NCBI GenBank assembly: GCA_019633425.1
Contig: WSUB01000180.1
Location: forward strand, 1 to 64,000
Reading direction: 5' to 3'
Source: Tulasnella sp. 424
Lineage: Eukaryota; Basidiomycota; Agaricomycetes; Cantharellales; Tulasnellaceae
DNA length: 64,000 nt
Within the stretch, counting starts at the first letter, position 1. Every line of letters begins with the position of its first letter. The position numbers and the translations under genes are program-made. Positions 44,592 through 54,787 of this stretch are shown piece by piece. The notes beneath the pieces are model-generated. The model did no database searches, was not told the origin of the DNA, and worked only from the letters and a program-made list of their open reading frames with translations.

Positions 44592-44838
44592 TGTAAGGGC
44601 GGGGACTTACCGGAGATACCCGATTAGGAACCTAACAACAGAGAAACAGAGAATTAGTAGTTAGCTAAGCATGCGCACGGATATCCCTGTTAAAACCCCG
44701 ACCTCACAATTTCTCTCTCTCTTATCTTTTACTCTTTGTATTCGATAAACCGACTACTCAATCACTACAGTTTCGACAGTCTATCGAGTGCTACCGAAAG
44801 ATCAAGCGAGGTCTCAGTACATCCGTACCGACCTCACA
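44592..44838 (+). mobile_element. 3' LTR of the gypsy element (247 bp)
   Basis: Begins TGTAAGGGCGGGGACTTACC, 40 bp after the last pol codon, preceded by a purine-rich CCAGGAGGGTGAC tract, a possible polypurine tract. It ends CCGACCTCACA. The same CCGACCTCACA word also occurs internally near 44697-44707, so the exact right end is not certain. Confidence 0.6.
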
Positions 44839-44869
44839 AAATGGTCCAAACTTTCACAACTGCTTTCCA

Positions 44870-44947
44870 CCTCCAGAGAAAGTGATTCCCCTCCCAGTGT
44901 TTTCATTGACATTTTCATCCACTGAAAATGTTGATTTGCTCCCTGTG
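44870..44947 (+). repeat. CACAGGGAGCAAATC terminus repeat, copy 2
   Basis: Runs GAAAGTGATTCCCCTCCCAG ... GATTTGCTCCCTGTG. It lies directly downstream of the gypsy LTR. Sequence beyond CCCTGTG is unrelated to the other copies. Confidence 0.65.
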
Positions 44948-44955
44948 TGGCTTAC

Positions 44956-45297
44956 TCACTTTTGACAGAGCTTATGGCATTGCTTTGCTATCAGCGGAAG
45001 CTTCTTTTGGTGGAACCTCATCTGATGCAGGGTCAAAGTACAAACGGCCCTTGCCATATGCTGAGAGATCCACAGGGTGTGGTTGGGCTGGTACTTCTGG
45101 GGTCTACCCCTCATTATAGACGCTGTGGTTGGGTGTTGATTATTCGGAAGTTGAAACTCAGTAAGGTCAACAAGATCAGGACTTAGAAGGGTATCCGAGT
45201 CGTCAATTAGAGGTGGGATGTTCTCAGAATCTGGGTTGGGTGCCGGTGTGGTGTCTTCAGTTAAGGGGGCATGACGGCGTGATCTGGCATTGTTCAT
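44956..45297 (-). CDS. Unrecognised open frame
   Basis: From an ATG at 45297 it reads MNNARSRRHAPLTEDTTPAP, then an Asp/Leu-rich stretch (DSDTLLSPDLVDLTEFQLP) and a basic half ending KLCQK. It stops 9 bp before the CACAGGGAGC terminus, as if the two belong to one element. No domain recognised. Confidence 0.25.
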   Translation of the reverse strand: MNNARSRRHAPLTEDTTPAPNPDSENIPPLIDDSDTLLSPDLVDLTEFQLPNNQHPTTASIMRGRPQKYQPNHTLWISQHMARAVCTLTLHQMRFHQKKLPLIAKQCHKLCQK

Positions 45298-45375
45298 TTT
45301 GGAGAAGGAGTCTTTTGCTGGCACTATATCTGAGGTCAGTAAGAGCATGCCAATGTGTTGAGGGGGGGAACACAC

Positions 45376-46990
45376 TTACCCTGGAGTGCTTTGTCGCAGC
45401 TGTTTTTTCATCAAGGCCAAGTCTTCAAGCTGGTTGAGGTTAGGAACCTAAGGCCTATTGGTCTGGCAATCCAAAAAAAAGCGGCTGGCTGCTGGGCAAA
45501 AAATGCAAGTGACAGGCCTAAGTAGCTGAGATGCCAAATATCACAGTGCACACATACCAGAAGCTATAGTGCAAGACCTTTGCTTGTGATGCTGTTTATG
45601 GTGGCTTGCTTGAAGTGGGCCACCTTGGTGCTTCTTCCAGGGGCAGGTAGCACTGCATCCTTTCCAAACAATGGCCAGATCACCACACCTCCAAACTTCC
45701 CTGCACCAGCAAGCAAGAAATTAGCAAGCAAGGAATTCTCCATGGGGCACAGGCTGTTATTTGGTGATAGTGGGGGGGGGTGTCAAGGCTCTGGCCTACC
45801 TTCTCCTAGAGTGTGGGTGCTGTCTAAACTTGGATAGGCCAATTGCAACAGAAAACATAATTAAAAGAGGCTGGATTAGTATTGAAAGCAGGAGGTGTGC
45901 TTTGTGGTGCAGTCAAGTGCAGCCAGCAGGCTGAAATCTCAGTTTCTGGGCCAGCACCACACAAGGGGCATTAAAAAATACTCACCTATTATACCCTCAG
46001 CTGCCTAAGACTGTGTTTTCAGGGACTGTGAGCATGTGGAGTTAGTGTGGTGGGTTGTTTGGATGCTGTCTTGGTGCTAGCAGTGAGCCCTGCAGGACGT
46101 GGGCTGGGTTCAGGCAAAATTGGAGTTCAAACATGAATTCTCACACCCCTGCCACTTTATCTCAAGAGGCAACTTAGTACTGTCACTAGAGACTGTTGAA
46201 GTGGGTGACCCCAGTTTCTTGAACTCCATCTGTATTTCCTTGCAGTAATACTCAACATGCATTGCTACATATTCACCTATCTGCTCAGTGTGTTTAGATT
46301 GAGAAAGCCTTGCAATCCAATAGTCAAAACAACAACTCAAACACCTCTTCTGGTCGGCATTCAAAGTTGGGAAATCCTAACACAAAGTGGAGCAGGAAGT
46401 GGGGCAGGCCCTGAGCAAAATGGATCATACCAGGTCTCCGGCTTCTGAGTTAGCTGTAAAGGAACAATCAGTTGCGTAGCCTCCTAGATGTTGATTGCAT
46501 GACTTTTAGGGCCATTTCTCGTTCTAGGAACTCCAACATCCCTCAGTCTAACGCCGAATTCTCCCACTCTGCCTGGCATCTTGAGGCAGTACTTCTTTCT
46601 GATCCTATGGCTGCTTTCCATACGTCAAATGACATTAGCTTGCTCATCATGAAGGTAAAGGTCATGCTAGGAGCTAGATCTGTCCACTTCCTGGTAAGGA
46701 AAGCACGGGAGCATGTCCCAAACTTTAATGTTGGGCTACATGGATTGTTCCCAAGCAATCACTCCAACGATTGTATGTTGCATCATCAAAATATAGCAAG
46801 CAAGGCCAATGCAAACTCCACAAAATACACAGTCATTGTGTCCTTCACTCCCATTGAACAGCCTGACCTAGCCAAATGATAGCAATCCAAACTCCTAGTG
46901 ACCAATGAGCTGCCTCTATTTTAGACTGTGGGCTCAAGTTTGTTGGAGAAGTTGGTTTCTGTAGGGTGAGTTGATTGACAAGACAGCAAC
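45376..46990. other. Unassigned AT-rich stretch
   Basis: A plus-strand frame at 46472-46879 (FHTSNDISLLIMKVKVMLGA) looks mildly coding-like but has no known motif. I see nothing else. Confidence 0.35.
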
Positions 46991-46994
46991 CTTA

Positions 46995-47760
46995 TTGCTC
47001 AAGGGCCAAGGCACAGATCGCCAGGGTGGGAGGGCTTTCCATGTCCATTTTTGGGATGAAGCAGTCTGGAACTATGGGGACTCACGGCAGAGTGAGTCCC
47101 CTGGCTTGCGGACATAACGGGGATGCGTGGGATGACCGAGACGGTCACCTTTCACCACCATCCCCCTTGTCCAGCCGCGCATAGCAACTCTTTTGTCGCT
47201 GCACATTGCCAGTATGGAATGGGAGTCCACTCACTAGGTCTACCCTGGTGAGTCTTTGGCGGGTTCTACTCCCGTGGTGGTCCGGCATTAGTCGGGTAAA
47301 TTTTTGCACGCCGGTGTCGCAGCGCAATCTAGCCCGAACCGACCCGTGCCTGGGCTTGTCCACCAGGACGGACCTCTCTCATATTATATTATGGGTCCAG
47401 CCTACCTGACTGCGGCCTTGTAGCTCAGCTGGTAGAGCATCACCTACCTATTGCCTTGCAGTGCCGCGGCGCTATCTAGCCCAGACCGACTCTTCATTTA
47501 CCGAGTTTTATCCAGTACTGAATTGCGCATACCTCATGGTGAAGACCTGGGTTCAACTCCCAGCAAGGCCAATTCTTTTCACACATCAGCGCTTTCTGGG
47601 GTGCCTTTGGCGCCTCCGCTGTCGCGTCCTCAGCCCAAAGCCGTGCACTTCTGCACTGCTTTGGGGTGCCTTTGGTCTTTGGACATCCCCAAGCACCAGT
47701 CGGTTGCCATTTGCTGGTGACCTGACTTACCCACTTGGGCAGAAACGGGATATGTATGGG
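46995..47760 (+). repeat. Composite tRNA-bearing repeat (R2), copy A
   Basis: About 770 bp with a clear inverted counterpart at 53220-53800. Shared blocks: CCACCATCCCC followed by GTCCAGCCG, GTGGTGGTCCG, GTCGGGTAAATTTTTGCA, CTGGGCTTGTCCACCAGGAC, the tRNA 5' half, and GGTGCCTTTGGTCTT. Probably a tRNA-derived retroposon or a non-autonomous LTR fragment. Confidence 0.68.
47414..47571 (+). tRNA. tRNA gene split by an 86-nt insertion in the anticodon loop
   Basis: The acceptor GGCCTTG (47414-47420) pairs perfectly with CAAGGCC (47564-47570). The A box TAGCTCAGCTGG (47421-47432) matches consensus. The D stem is GCTC/GAGC. The anticodon stem TCACC (47440-47444) pairs with GGTGA (47538-47542). The T arm is CTGGG-TTCAACT-CCCAG. 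Between the anticodon half-stems are 93 nt instead of 7. The insert contains GCGGCGCTATCTAGCCCAGA, which resembles repeat sequence ~130 bp upstream (CAGCGCAATCTAGCCCGAAC), so it looks like a nested partial duplication rather than a normal intron. Anticodon unassignable. Confidence 0.6.
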
Positions 47761-48074
47761 ACTAAGATACAGTCCATACACATAGTACACCCTGCCCCTT
47801 ATATTCTACCATTCCTAGCCTGTACATTTCTATATATACACTCCCTCTACGCAGAACCCGCGGACGGAGTGAGCCGTCATTTCTCTTGTCGCTTATAGAG
47901 AAAGCAAGCCTGTTGAATGCCAAATAGAGCAATATTTCTCCCAACCCCCAACCCAGCTACCACTACTAGACTTACCCAGCTCTTCTTCCAAACTGCGATC
48001 TTGCCTGAAAGGCGTTTTTAGAGGGGTGGGCGTGTGTTTGATAATTGTTTCAAGAAGGTTGCTTTGGGGCTGGA

Positions 48075-48240
48075 AGGGAAGGATGGTTGATGATGGGTTG
48101 TACTCCCAACAGGAGAGACCTTTTCTGTGTGATCTGGGAAGAGGAGTTCAATTATCCATACTTGAGTGCTGCACATGTAACCAAGATCAAGCCAGTTGAT
48201 GATGATGGGTTACACTCCCAGAAGGAGAGACCTTTCTGTT
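48075..48240 (+). repeat. M2 module, dimeric copy
   Basis: Two GATGATGGGTTRYACTCCCA motifs about 110 bp apart, each followed by AGGAGAGACCTTT. Inverted match to 31305-31530, single-unit match to 17270-17345. Confidence 0.65.
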
Positions 48241-48911
48241 GGAGTGACATTCCCTCTGCCAATGCCACCCAGCTTATGGGTACTGAGAGTGAGTCAGAGA
48301 ATAACAGCTATGGAGATAAGACCATGACAAAAGTGGGAATATCAAGGACAACACAAGACAAAATTGTATGGTTGTACAGGCAACAGGACTGCAGCTGACA
48401 AAGCTAGAGGAGGCATGACACCTTGTCAGAGATAGGGTGTGTGATCAATGGTGCCCCAGGCCAAGGCAGGTCAGGTACTTGCAGTAACAGAGAGCCGGTG
48501 ATGACTGCGAGTTGGCTTAGCTTATTCAGGCTTGCAGGTAGCTGCTTAGTCAAAGTTAGTGATCCACATGCAATGTTTAGTGTACAAGAGCATAGAGATC
48601 CTCAGACAGTTGGAGGAAAAGCTAACTAGATACAAAAGATAAACACTAGCTACTTATACCTACAATAGCCCACAGCAAAAGCTGAGGTAGGTTGACAGAG
48701 TGGAATCCAGCTGCAGTGACCAGGCATTTAAAGGCAGGCTTGTCATTATAAGGAAAGCTTGCATGAAATGAAGGTGTGGGTCACAATGGCACATGCCAAC
48801 CAGGTCAATAAAGATAAACCAAAGCTAATCAGGCCTCTTGTCTAGCCCCCAGCCACCCAGCTCCAGAACATTATGCAGGACAGGGAAGCCATATCTTGGC
48901 TTTAAGTGAAT
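48241..48911. other. Unassigned spacer
   Basis: No supportable gene between the M2 dimer and the terminus repeat. Confidence 0.4.
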
Positions 48912-48990
48912 CATTAGGAAAAGTGATTTGCCTCCCAGCGTTTTCTTTGAAGGTTTCACCTGCGGAAAATGTTGATTTGCTCCCTGTGTA
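48912..48990 (+). repeat. CACAGGGAGCAAATC terminus repeat, copy 3
   Basis: AAAAGTGATTTGCCTCCCAG ... GTTGATTTGCTCCCTGTG. Same ~75-bp block as the copies at 24250 and 44870, with unrelated outer flanks. Confidence 0.65.
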
Positions 48991-49817
48991 TATAGATATT
49001 TGCAAATAGATTGTGAACCAGAGTGCTAGCAGACTAAGCCATGCAAACTGTACCACTGAATTTCAACTCATGGGGGATTTCAAATCATAGCTTTAGCAGC
49101 AAGAAGCTGCAAATTGGCATGATTGGCTAGTCAGCATTCATTTATAATGCACACAGCAGAAGCCTGAAGGCACGGTAGCATAACACTTCAAATAGAGGTC
49201 ACAGAGCTCAAGAAACAGTGAAAAGGAGCAGATTTAGTCACTCTGGGTAAAGCTACTTGCATGTTTTGAGGGAGAGACGACATTTGGTTGATGGTCAGGA
49301 ATGACGACGCAGTGACATTTGACCTTTGTGATATAGACAGTACAAAATTGCTTTAGTACAAATGGCTATTGAATAGGGTTCTCAAATGTGTGTTAAGTGC
49401 GACCCAGCTCCATCCAAGTTGCAAGCCAAGTCTGGGATGTATGGTCATCGCAAGTCCATGGCACTGCAACTCACTTGAAACATCAATCCTGTTTCCAAAC
49501 AGAGAAAGAGGTTCATCACAACAGCTCAGCAGACAGTTTAAATACAACAAAATCCCCATGAACCAGCACTCATACAATCATGAGCAGCGAACATGCAAGC
49601 TCCCATACCAATCTTAGCCTAGAACAACATCAGCCAGATCATCGAGAAAAGGCAGAAGTCTGAAGAACCAGCTTATGTGAAAAAACTCAGTTGGTAAACA
49701 TGACCAATCCACTCAACAAAATCATGCTGACCACAAATAATGGCTGTTGTGGAGACACCATTAAGATAGGCAGAAAGGATACTACACTCAGATTTGACGT
49801 GAACAGAACTAGGCTTC
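48991..49817. other. Unassigned spacer
   Basis: Short frames only and no motif recognised. Confidence 0.4.
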
Positions 49818-50165
49818 ATCAGGTGGCAACATGTGCCAGTGCTCGTTCCTATTCTCATCCTCATCAGAACGACGAGTGGAGCATTCCTCCAAGTCTGCAG
49901 GAACTCTCACTTGACCACCATCATGTGGCAACATGTGCCAGTCCTTGTTGTCCTTGTCATTTTCTTTGTCATCGTCCTCCTCATTGTTGTCCTCGTTGTT
50001 GTCCTCATCCTCATCATCATTAGAGCAGCAAGTGTATTTTGTTAGGCATTCCTTTGCAGAACTCTCACTTTTGGACTGGAGATATGTGCCATAAACCTTC
50101 CCCTGGAAAGAGTATGTTAGCCTGGGTCGATGATGGTTAAACAGTGTATGTACTCTGAATCCCAC
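49809..50165 (-). CDS. Acidic ORF with an internal tandem duplication
   Basis: A 118-residue frame with an Asp/Glu/Asn-rich core (DDEDEDNNEDNNEEDDDKEN) flanked by two WHMLP motifs. It arises from a ~105-bp direct duplication: GTGGCAACATGTGCCAGT occurs near 49822 and 49925. Probably low-complexity sequence rather than a real gene. Confidence 0.2.
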   Translation of the reverse strand: MGFRVHTLFNHHRPRLTYSFQGKVYGTYLQSKSESSAKECLTKYTCCSNDDEDEDNNEDNNEEDDDKENDKDNKDWHMLPHDGGQVRVPADLEECSTRRSDEDENRNEHWHMLPPDEA

Positions 50166-51204
50166 TGTAGCTATTTGGAAGTCCCCCAGAAAATATCTTC
50201 AAAAATATCTTCCTCTACAGATATCACCCTCCAAATTGGATCTCCAACTTCTGGTGAGTAGCTCTGTAGGGAGTTGAATATAGCATCGATGACAAGGTGT
50301 CCCACTTCTGCGATGTGAATGAGGTGGTTGGTGACTGTGAGCTTGAAGGTCTTGCGGATGACTTTTTGCTGGCAGATTATCTCTGCTTCATGTGCATGGT
50401 GCTTCCTGGCCTGGGGAAGACGACATTGCGGACAGAAATGTCAGGGACGATATTTAGCTAAAGGATGAAATCGAGTAGGAAATGGAGCCATGAGGAGGAG
50501 AGTTTGACAGATGGGAAGTGGCTGGTTATATAAGACAGTGATGGATCCGGCTGAGATGGGGAATCGGGTGTTATTTACAGAGTAAAGGTGAAATAGGATC
50601 AAGGACGTAGAGACTGTCAAGCCACCGGTTAGTGGCTGGAGATTTGGTAAAGGATTTGGAACTCAGGGCTGTCTTGTGGGGAACACACAGGTGATTCTGA
50701 ATTGATTGTTTGTGCCATCCATGACCCTGCCTGATATTGTGGTCTTGATTCCAGGTGGCAGAGTGCATCAAAGAGATCAGTGAACTACCCATGCTGTGGT
50801 GTCTGTATCCTATCCACTGCCCACAATTGCAGTGGGTTCATAAGCATCAACACGGGATATCTTGTAATATGCCAGGAAAGTAGCCCTGCTCTGCCCATTA
50901 ATGCACAAGGCTCGGCTGCTCCTATGTACAATAAATCACTGTGACTGGATTTGCTGCCTAAGCAGCAAAGATAAGTTCCCAGTCAAAAACAACTGTGTCC
51001 ATTCCTGGTTCTGTGTGTTTCAGGGCCAGGCCCCACACCTAGTTAATGAAACGGGTGTCGCGATAGATATAGAAAGCAGGAAAGGTGTAGGAGGGGGAAG
51101 AGGAAGACAATAGGGTGGCATAGTGATGGGTGTGATGGACATGGAGAGTAGTAAAGAGCACGTTGCTGAGATTGAGAGGAGGTGGTGGGAGCACTTTGTG
51201 GCAC
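50166..51204. other. Unassigned spacer
   Basis: No gene or repeat that I can support. Confidence 0.4.
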
Positions 51205-51322
51205 TTTTCTACGTTGCCAAAGTGAAGGCCTTGCCAGCACACCAGATCCCCCAAGAAGAGCTGGGTTCGACTCCCAGGAGGAGAGCACCTTTTTGCGCTT
51301 TTTCACTTGGCCAAAGTGACTG
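51205..51322 (+). repeat. SINE-like module at the edge of R1 copy B
   Basis: A perfect B box, GGTTCGACTCC, lies at 51264-51274 inside a CTGGG...CCCAG stem, followed by GAGGAGAGCACC and TTTTT, like a tRNA 3' half plus pol III terminator. TTGCCAAAGTGA and TGGCCAAAGTGA flank it as direct repeats. Confidence 0.65.
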
Positions 51323-53052
51323 GAGAATAAGTGATAGTTGAGAGTAGACTGACCATGACATGTTACAGGAGAATGTCTGGATAGTTATGTTGGGTGTACT
51401 AGTATATTGATCTCTATTCTTCAAGTATTTTGAAACTTGTTCTCTAAGTGTTGTAGGTGGGGGGCTTGATCAAAGGAGTCTGTGTTGGAGGTGAGGCTGC
51501 TGCACGTCATGTGATTGCATCCTGAGCATTTCTTCTACGTTTCAATCAGTGACCCCCCTGTTCTGACACCTCACCATGGCTTATACTCAGACAACATCTC
51601 AGGTTTTATATGACAAAGAAACGGTATTCATTGAGGGCTCAGAATCAATGGAGGGGGGGATGGGGAAGAGGAAAAGGCGATATGAAGTGCACAGGAGATT
51701 TTGGAGGAGAGACAACAAGCAAAACTAGCAATCAAGGACCAAAAATATCATTGTTCTACAAAGTGGGTGAACTAGTTAAGCTATATCAGCAGCGCTAAAG
51801 ATTATCCTTTGCCATTCATATCTAGCCAGATGGCTTTCCTTTCAATTGCAGTAATGAACCAATGCTCCTTGACTACTTGCCTGACAGTTGAGAGAGTGGA
51901 ATCTTTGTAGATCAGACTCTATGACCTTGCATTGGCATGTGATTTTGTGACCTTGTGTTCAGCTAGACTGCAACCATGCAAGGAAAGCATTGGGCTTGTT
52001 GAAGCAGATGTCCCATTGCTTCATTGTTTATCTTCAGTGTCCAGGCTACAAACGGACCATTCAGAAGATGTGGTACTGCCAAAATGAGATCTCCAAAGTG
52101 GTCTCCGGTCTAAGAAGATGTGTGATCAGTTTTAGGTGTCTTGCCTTTTCCTCTTCCTTCTGGATTTGTTGAATCCATGCTTGCCTGGAGCACATAGGTT
52201 TTCAAGCCTCACAGACTTGGCATAATAAGGGGGTTCAACAGCAGCATGGAAAGTGAGTATGGGGGTTAACAGCAGCATGGAAAGTGAGTATGGGGGTTGT
52301 CTAGAAGGTAGGGAAGGGGAGGGGACACTAGTCTGGACCTGCACAATAAATGTGGACAGGACACAGAATATCAGCACATGGAAACTGCCTAATTATATCG
52401 ACAGATCTAGACCTTTGCAATACCTACACTCAAGGGCTTGCCTCTCTGCAAAGAGCAGTGGAGGATTCATTGGTGAGATGGCCCTAGCATCATGGTTTCC
52501 CTACTTCCATTTACCACCTTTGTGACTGTTACCGCCTCTAGAAACTACCAGGCATATATGTCTGGGTCAACACTAACACAATGGAGTCCTTCTCAGTTTA
52601 CCATCAATCAAGCTCCTCCGCCAGCTAGTTCCCTCTCAGTCCTGTCTCAATCCTGTCTTGGCCCCTTCTCAATCAAGGTCTCTATGTCTGCAATCTATCA
52701 TCACAATCATGATCATAATTGATTCACCCTTGGTCAATCTATAATATATCTTGAGCCTATATATACCATGATCAGTTTACTCTCAATTGAATTTTCAAAC
52801 CTGTCAGTTCACATTCCACTAAGTCCAACATGCATTATTATTAGGCTGTCATGTTGAACACATCTCTCCTGATGAGGGTGACCAGGACGGCAACAGTGGT
52901 GACAACGGTGAAATCAAGGTTGAGGGTGCAAGAGATGATGACAAGGAAGTTGAGGAAGTTGAAGAGGTTGAGGGTCCAGAAGAGGATGCAGCAGAGGGTG
53001 AGGAAGAGGAGGGGGAGGAAGATCAGGAGAATGGAATGGATGGGGATGACAG
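51240..53052 (+). repeat. R1 repeat, copy B (~1.8 kb)
   Basis: Inverted counterpart of 15388-17056, homologous along the whole length. It has a private 31-32-bp tandem duplication at 52229-52291 and an expansion in the acidic frame (EVEEVEEVEGPEE). Homology ends at about 53052 (GGATGACAGCG). Confidence 0.72.
52229..52291. repeat. 31-32-bp tandem duplication inside R1 copy B
   Basis: GGGGGTTCAACAGCAGCATG...GTGAGTAT is followed directly by a near-identical unit lacking one base. Copies A and C have a single unit. Confidence 0.85.
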
Positions 53053-53219
53053 CGCATATGCAGGCTTCTCCACAGTATCAATCCATTTCTTCTTCTTGTC
53101 CAACTGTTGCGGGTATGCTCGCTTAGCCTGTGGGGTATGCATACAGGATGTGTATAACATGGTTCAGTAATGTGATGATGGGGGGAAGTGCTACTTAGGG
53201 AGACTGTATCTTCACCTAG

Positions 53220-53800
53220 TGCACCAGGTAAGTCGGGCCACCAGAAAGTGGCAACCAACTGACGCCTGGGGAGGCCTGAAGACCAAAGGCACCCAAAAGA
53301 CAGCACATAAGAGCATGGCTTTGGGCTGAGGACATGACAGCAGAGGTGAGGAGGCCACAAAGATGAATTGGTGATGCTCTACCAGCTGAGCTGCAAGGCC
53401 ATAGACTGGTAGAACTGGAATGAATAATATGTAGGGAGATCCGTCCTGGTGGACAAGCCCAGGCACAGTTGTAGGTTTGGGCTAGATTGTGCCACAACAC
53501 CTGTCATGCAAAAATTTACCCGACCAGGGTCGGACCACCACAGGAAGGAATCCAGCCAGAAACTAACCAGAAGCCAGTCTTGCGAACGGTCCCCTGCACC
53601 AGGCCAGCAATGGGAGGGGATAAAGAAATCGCTATGCACGGCTGGACGAGTGGGGATGGTGGTGAAAGGTAACCGGTATGGTCATCCCATGAATCCCCCT
53701 TATGTCCGGGAGCCAAGGGACTCACTCCACCATGAGTCCTTGCACACCCATCTGGGTAGTTAACAGACACTTGGCCCAGGGCCAAAGGTCTGCATCAAGC
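53220..53800 (-). repeat. Composite tRNA-bearing repeat (R2), copy B
   Basis: Inverted counterpart of 46995-47760. It keeps the tRNA 5' half (minus strand GGCCTTGCAGCTCAGCTGGT, then AGAGCATCACC near 53394-53364) but passes directly into the downstream repeat sequence, so the tRNA 3' half is missing. Confidence 0.68.
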
Positions 53801-54146
53801 TTCTCAAGGATGCTCCTGGCATCTGGGGTATATTTAACCCTTTGAAATGCCTCATCAACTGGAAAGTTGAAGGGTAAAGATTGTCTGGTTCCTGAAGTTG
53901 ACCATATGACTGAACCTCCCTTAAGAGAGCTCTCTAGGCATCTTTCAGACATCTGCTAAGACTTGATAGAGGGATGGGGGCAGAATGAACTGGTGGGAGT
54001 TTTCCTTTTGAATTCCCAGCACCAGTTGCATGGACAATGGTGTGTTCTAGTGGGAAAAAACAGTGGCATGTCTTGCATAGCAGTTGTCACTCAACTGTAT
54101 GGAATGCTAGATTGAGCCGTTGGAGCCAACCCTTTGGCTTAGCCGG

Positions 54147-54782
54147 TGTCAGGACTTGGTCCTGCCCTGTACAAGACTCTGGTCGAAACGTCTCGTCGCT
54201 AGAAGTCCCTGTGGTTCTCACGCCACATTCCCACCCCACGGAGCATTAGTCATCACCTGGTAACGGGTATTGGTGAGTGCTGAACCGGATCACGCGAGTT
54301 GACTGGTGTCGGCTACCCAGAGTCCCGAAGCCCAGCTTAGCCCTCAGCATGCAAATGCCGATGATGCGTCAGTGTCACTATTGTTAGCCCAGTTGTCCGC
54401 GCTTCTATCATGTGTTCTGTCTCATGACCTGCGCAGCATGCGGTCAAGCTGCGCATTGTCCTCGATTGTCCACGCTTCATATCTTCTGTCTCAGTCTTAT
54501 CTCCACGACCCTTGTTCTCATTCCTAATGCGGACATTGTGTAGGACCTCGGGTCCTCCCTATAAGTAGGTTGCATCTGGAGAGGGAATGTCTCTCCAATG
54601 CAACAACCTTGTCTACTCCTCCCCCTACCTAGTCAACAATCTAAAGGCCCAAAGCCCCCTTGTCTCTCTACGAACCACTTGTCCGTCCACTTCCTCTTGG
54701 TAGTAGAGAGGTGCCAGCCCTCCCACTACGTCAGCAAACTTCCTGTCGAGGACCTGAGTCACCCCCGTGTCCAGTCCTGACA
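54147..54782 (+). mobile_element. Solo LTR (family L2), 636 bp, TSD GCCGG
   Basis: Starts TGTCAGGACT and ends AGTCCTGACA, a 10-bp inverted terminal repeat with TG...CA ends. GCCGG flanks both sides (54142-54146 and 54783-54787). It has a TATAAGTAGG promoter-like box near 54561. Unrelated to the L1 LTRs apart from the terminal nucleotides. Confidence 0.88.
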
Positions 54783-54787
54783 GCCGG

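Larger units (their letters stand above)
36950..44838 (+). mobile_element. Ty3/gypsy chromovirus-like LTR retrotransposon, decayed, 5' truncated
   Basis: Domain order gag (zinc knuckle)-protease-RT-RNase H-integrase-chromo-like tail defines Ty3/gypsy. A 3' LTR (44592-44838) is present. I cannot find its counterpart upstream of gag, so the 5' end is truncated or replaced around 36950. The ORF carries nine in-frame stops (37307, 37990, 38920, 39118, 39646, 40415, 42404, 42962, 43666), at least four frame changes and one internal deletion at about 42964. It is non-autonomous and dead, but well enough preserved to be recent on a genomic scale. Confidence 0.85.
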
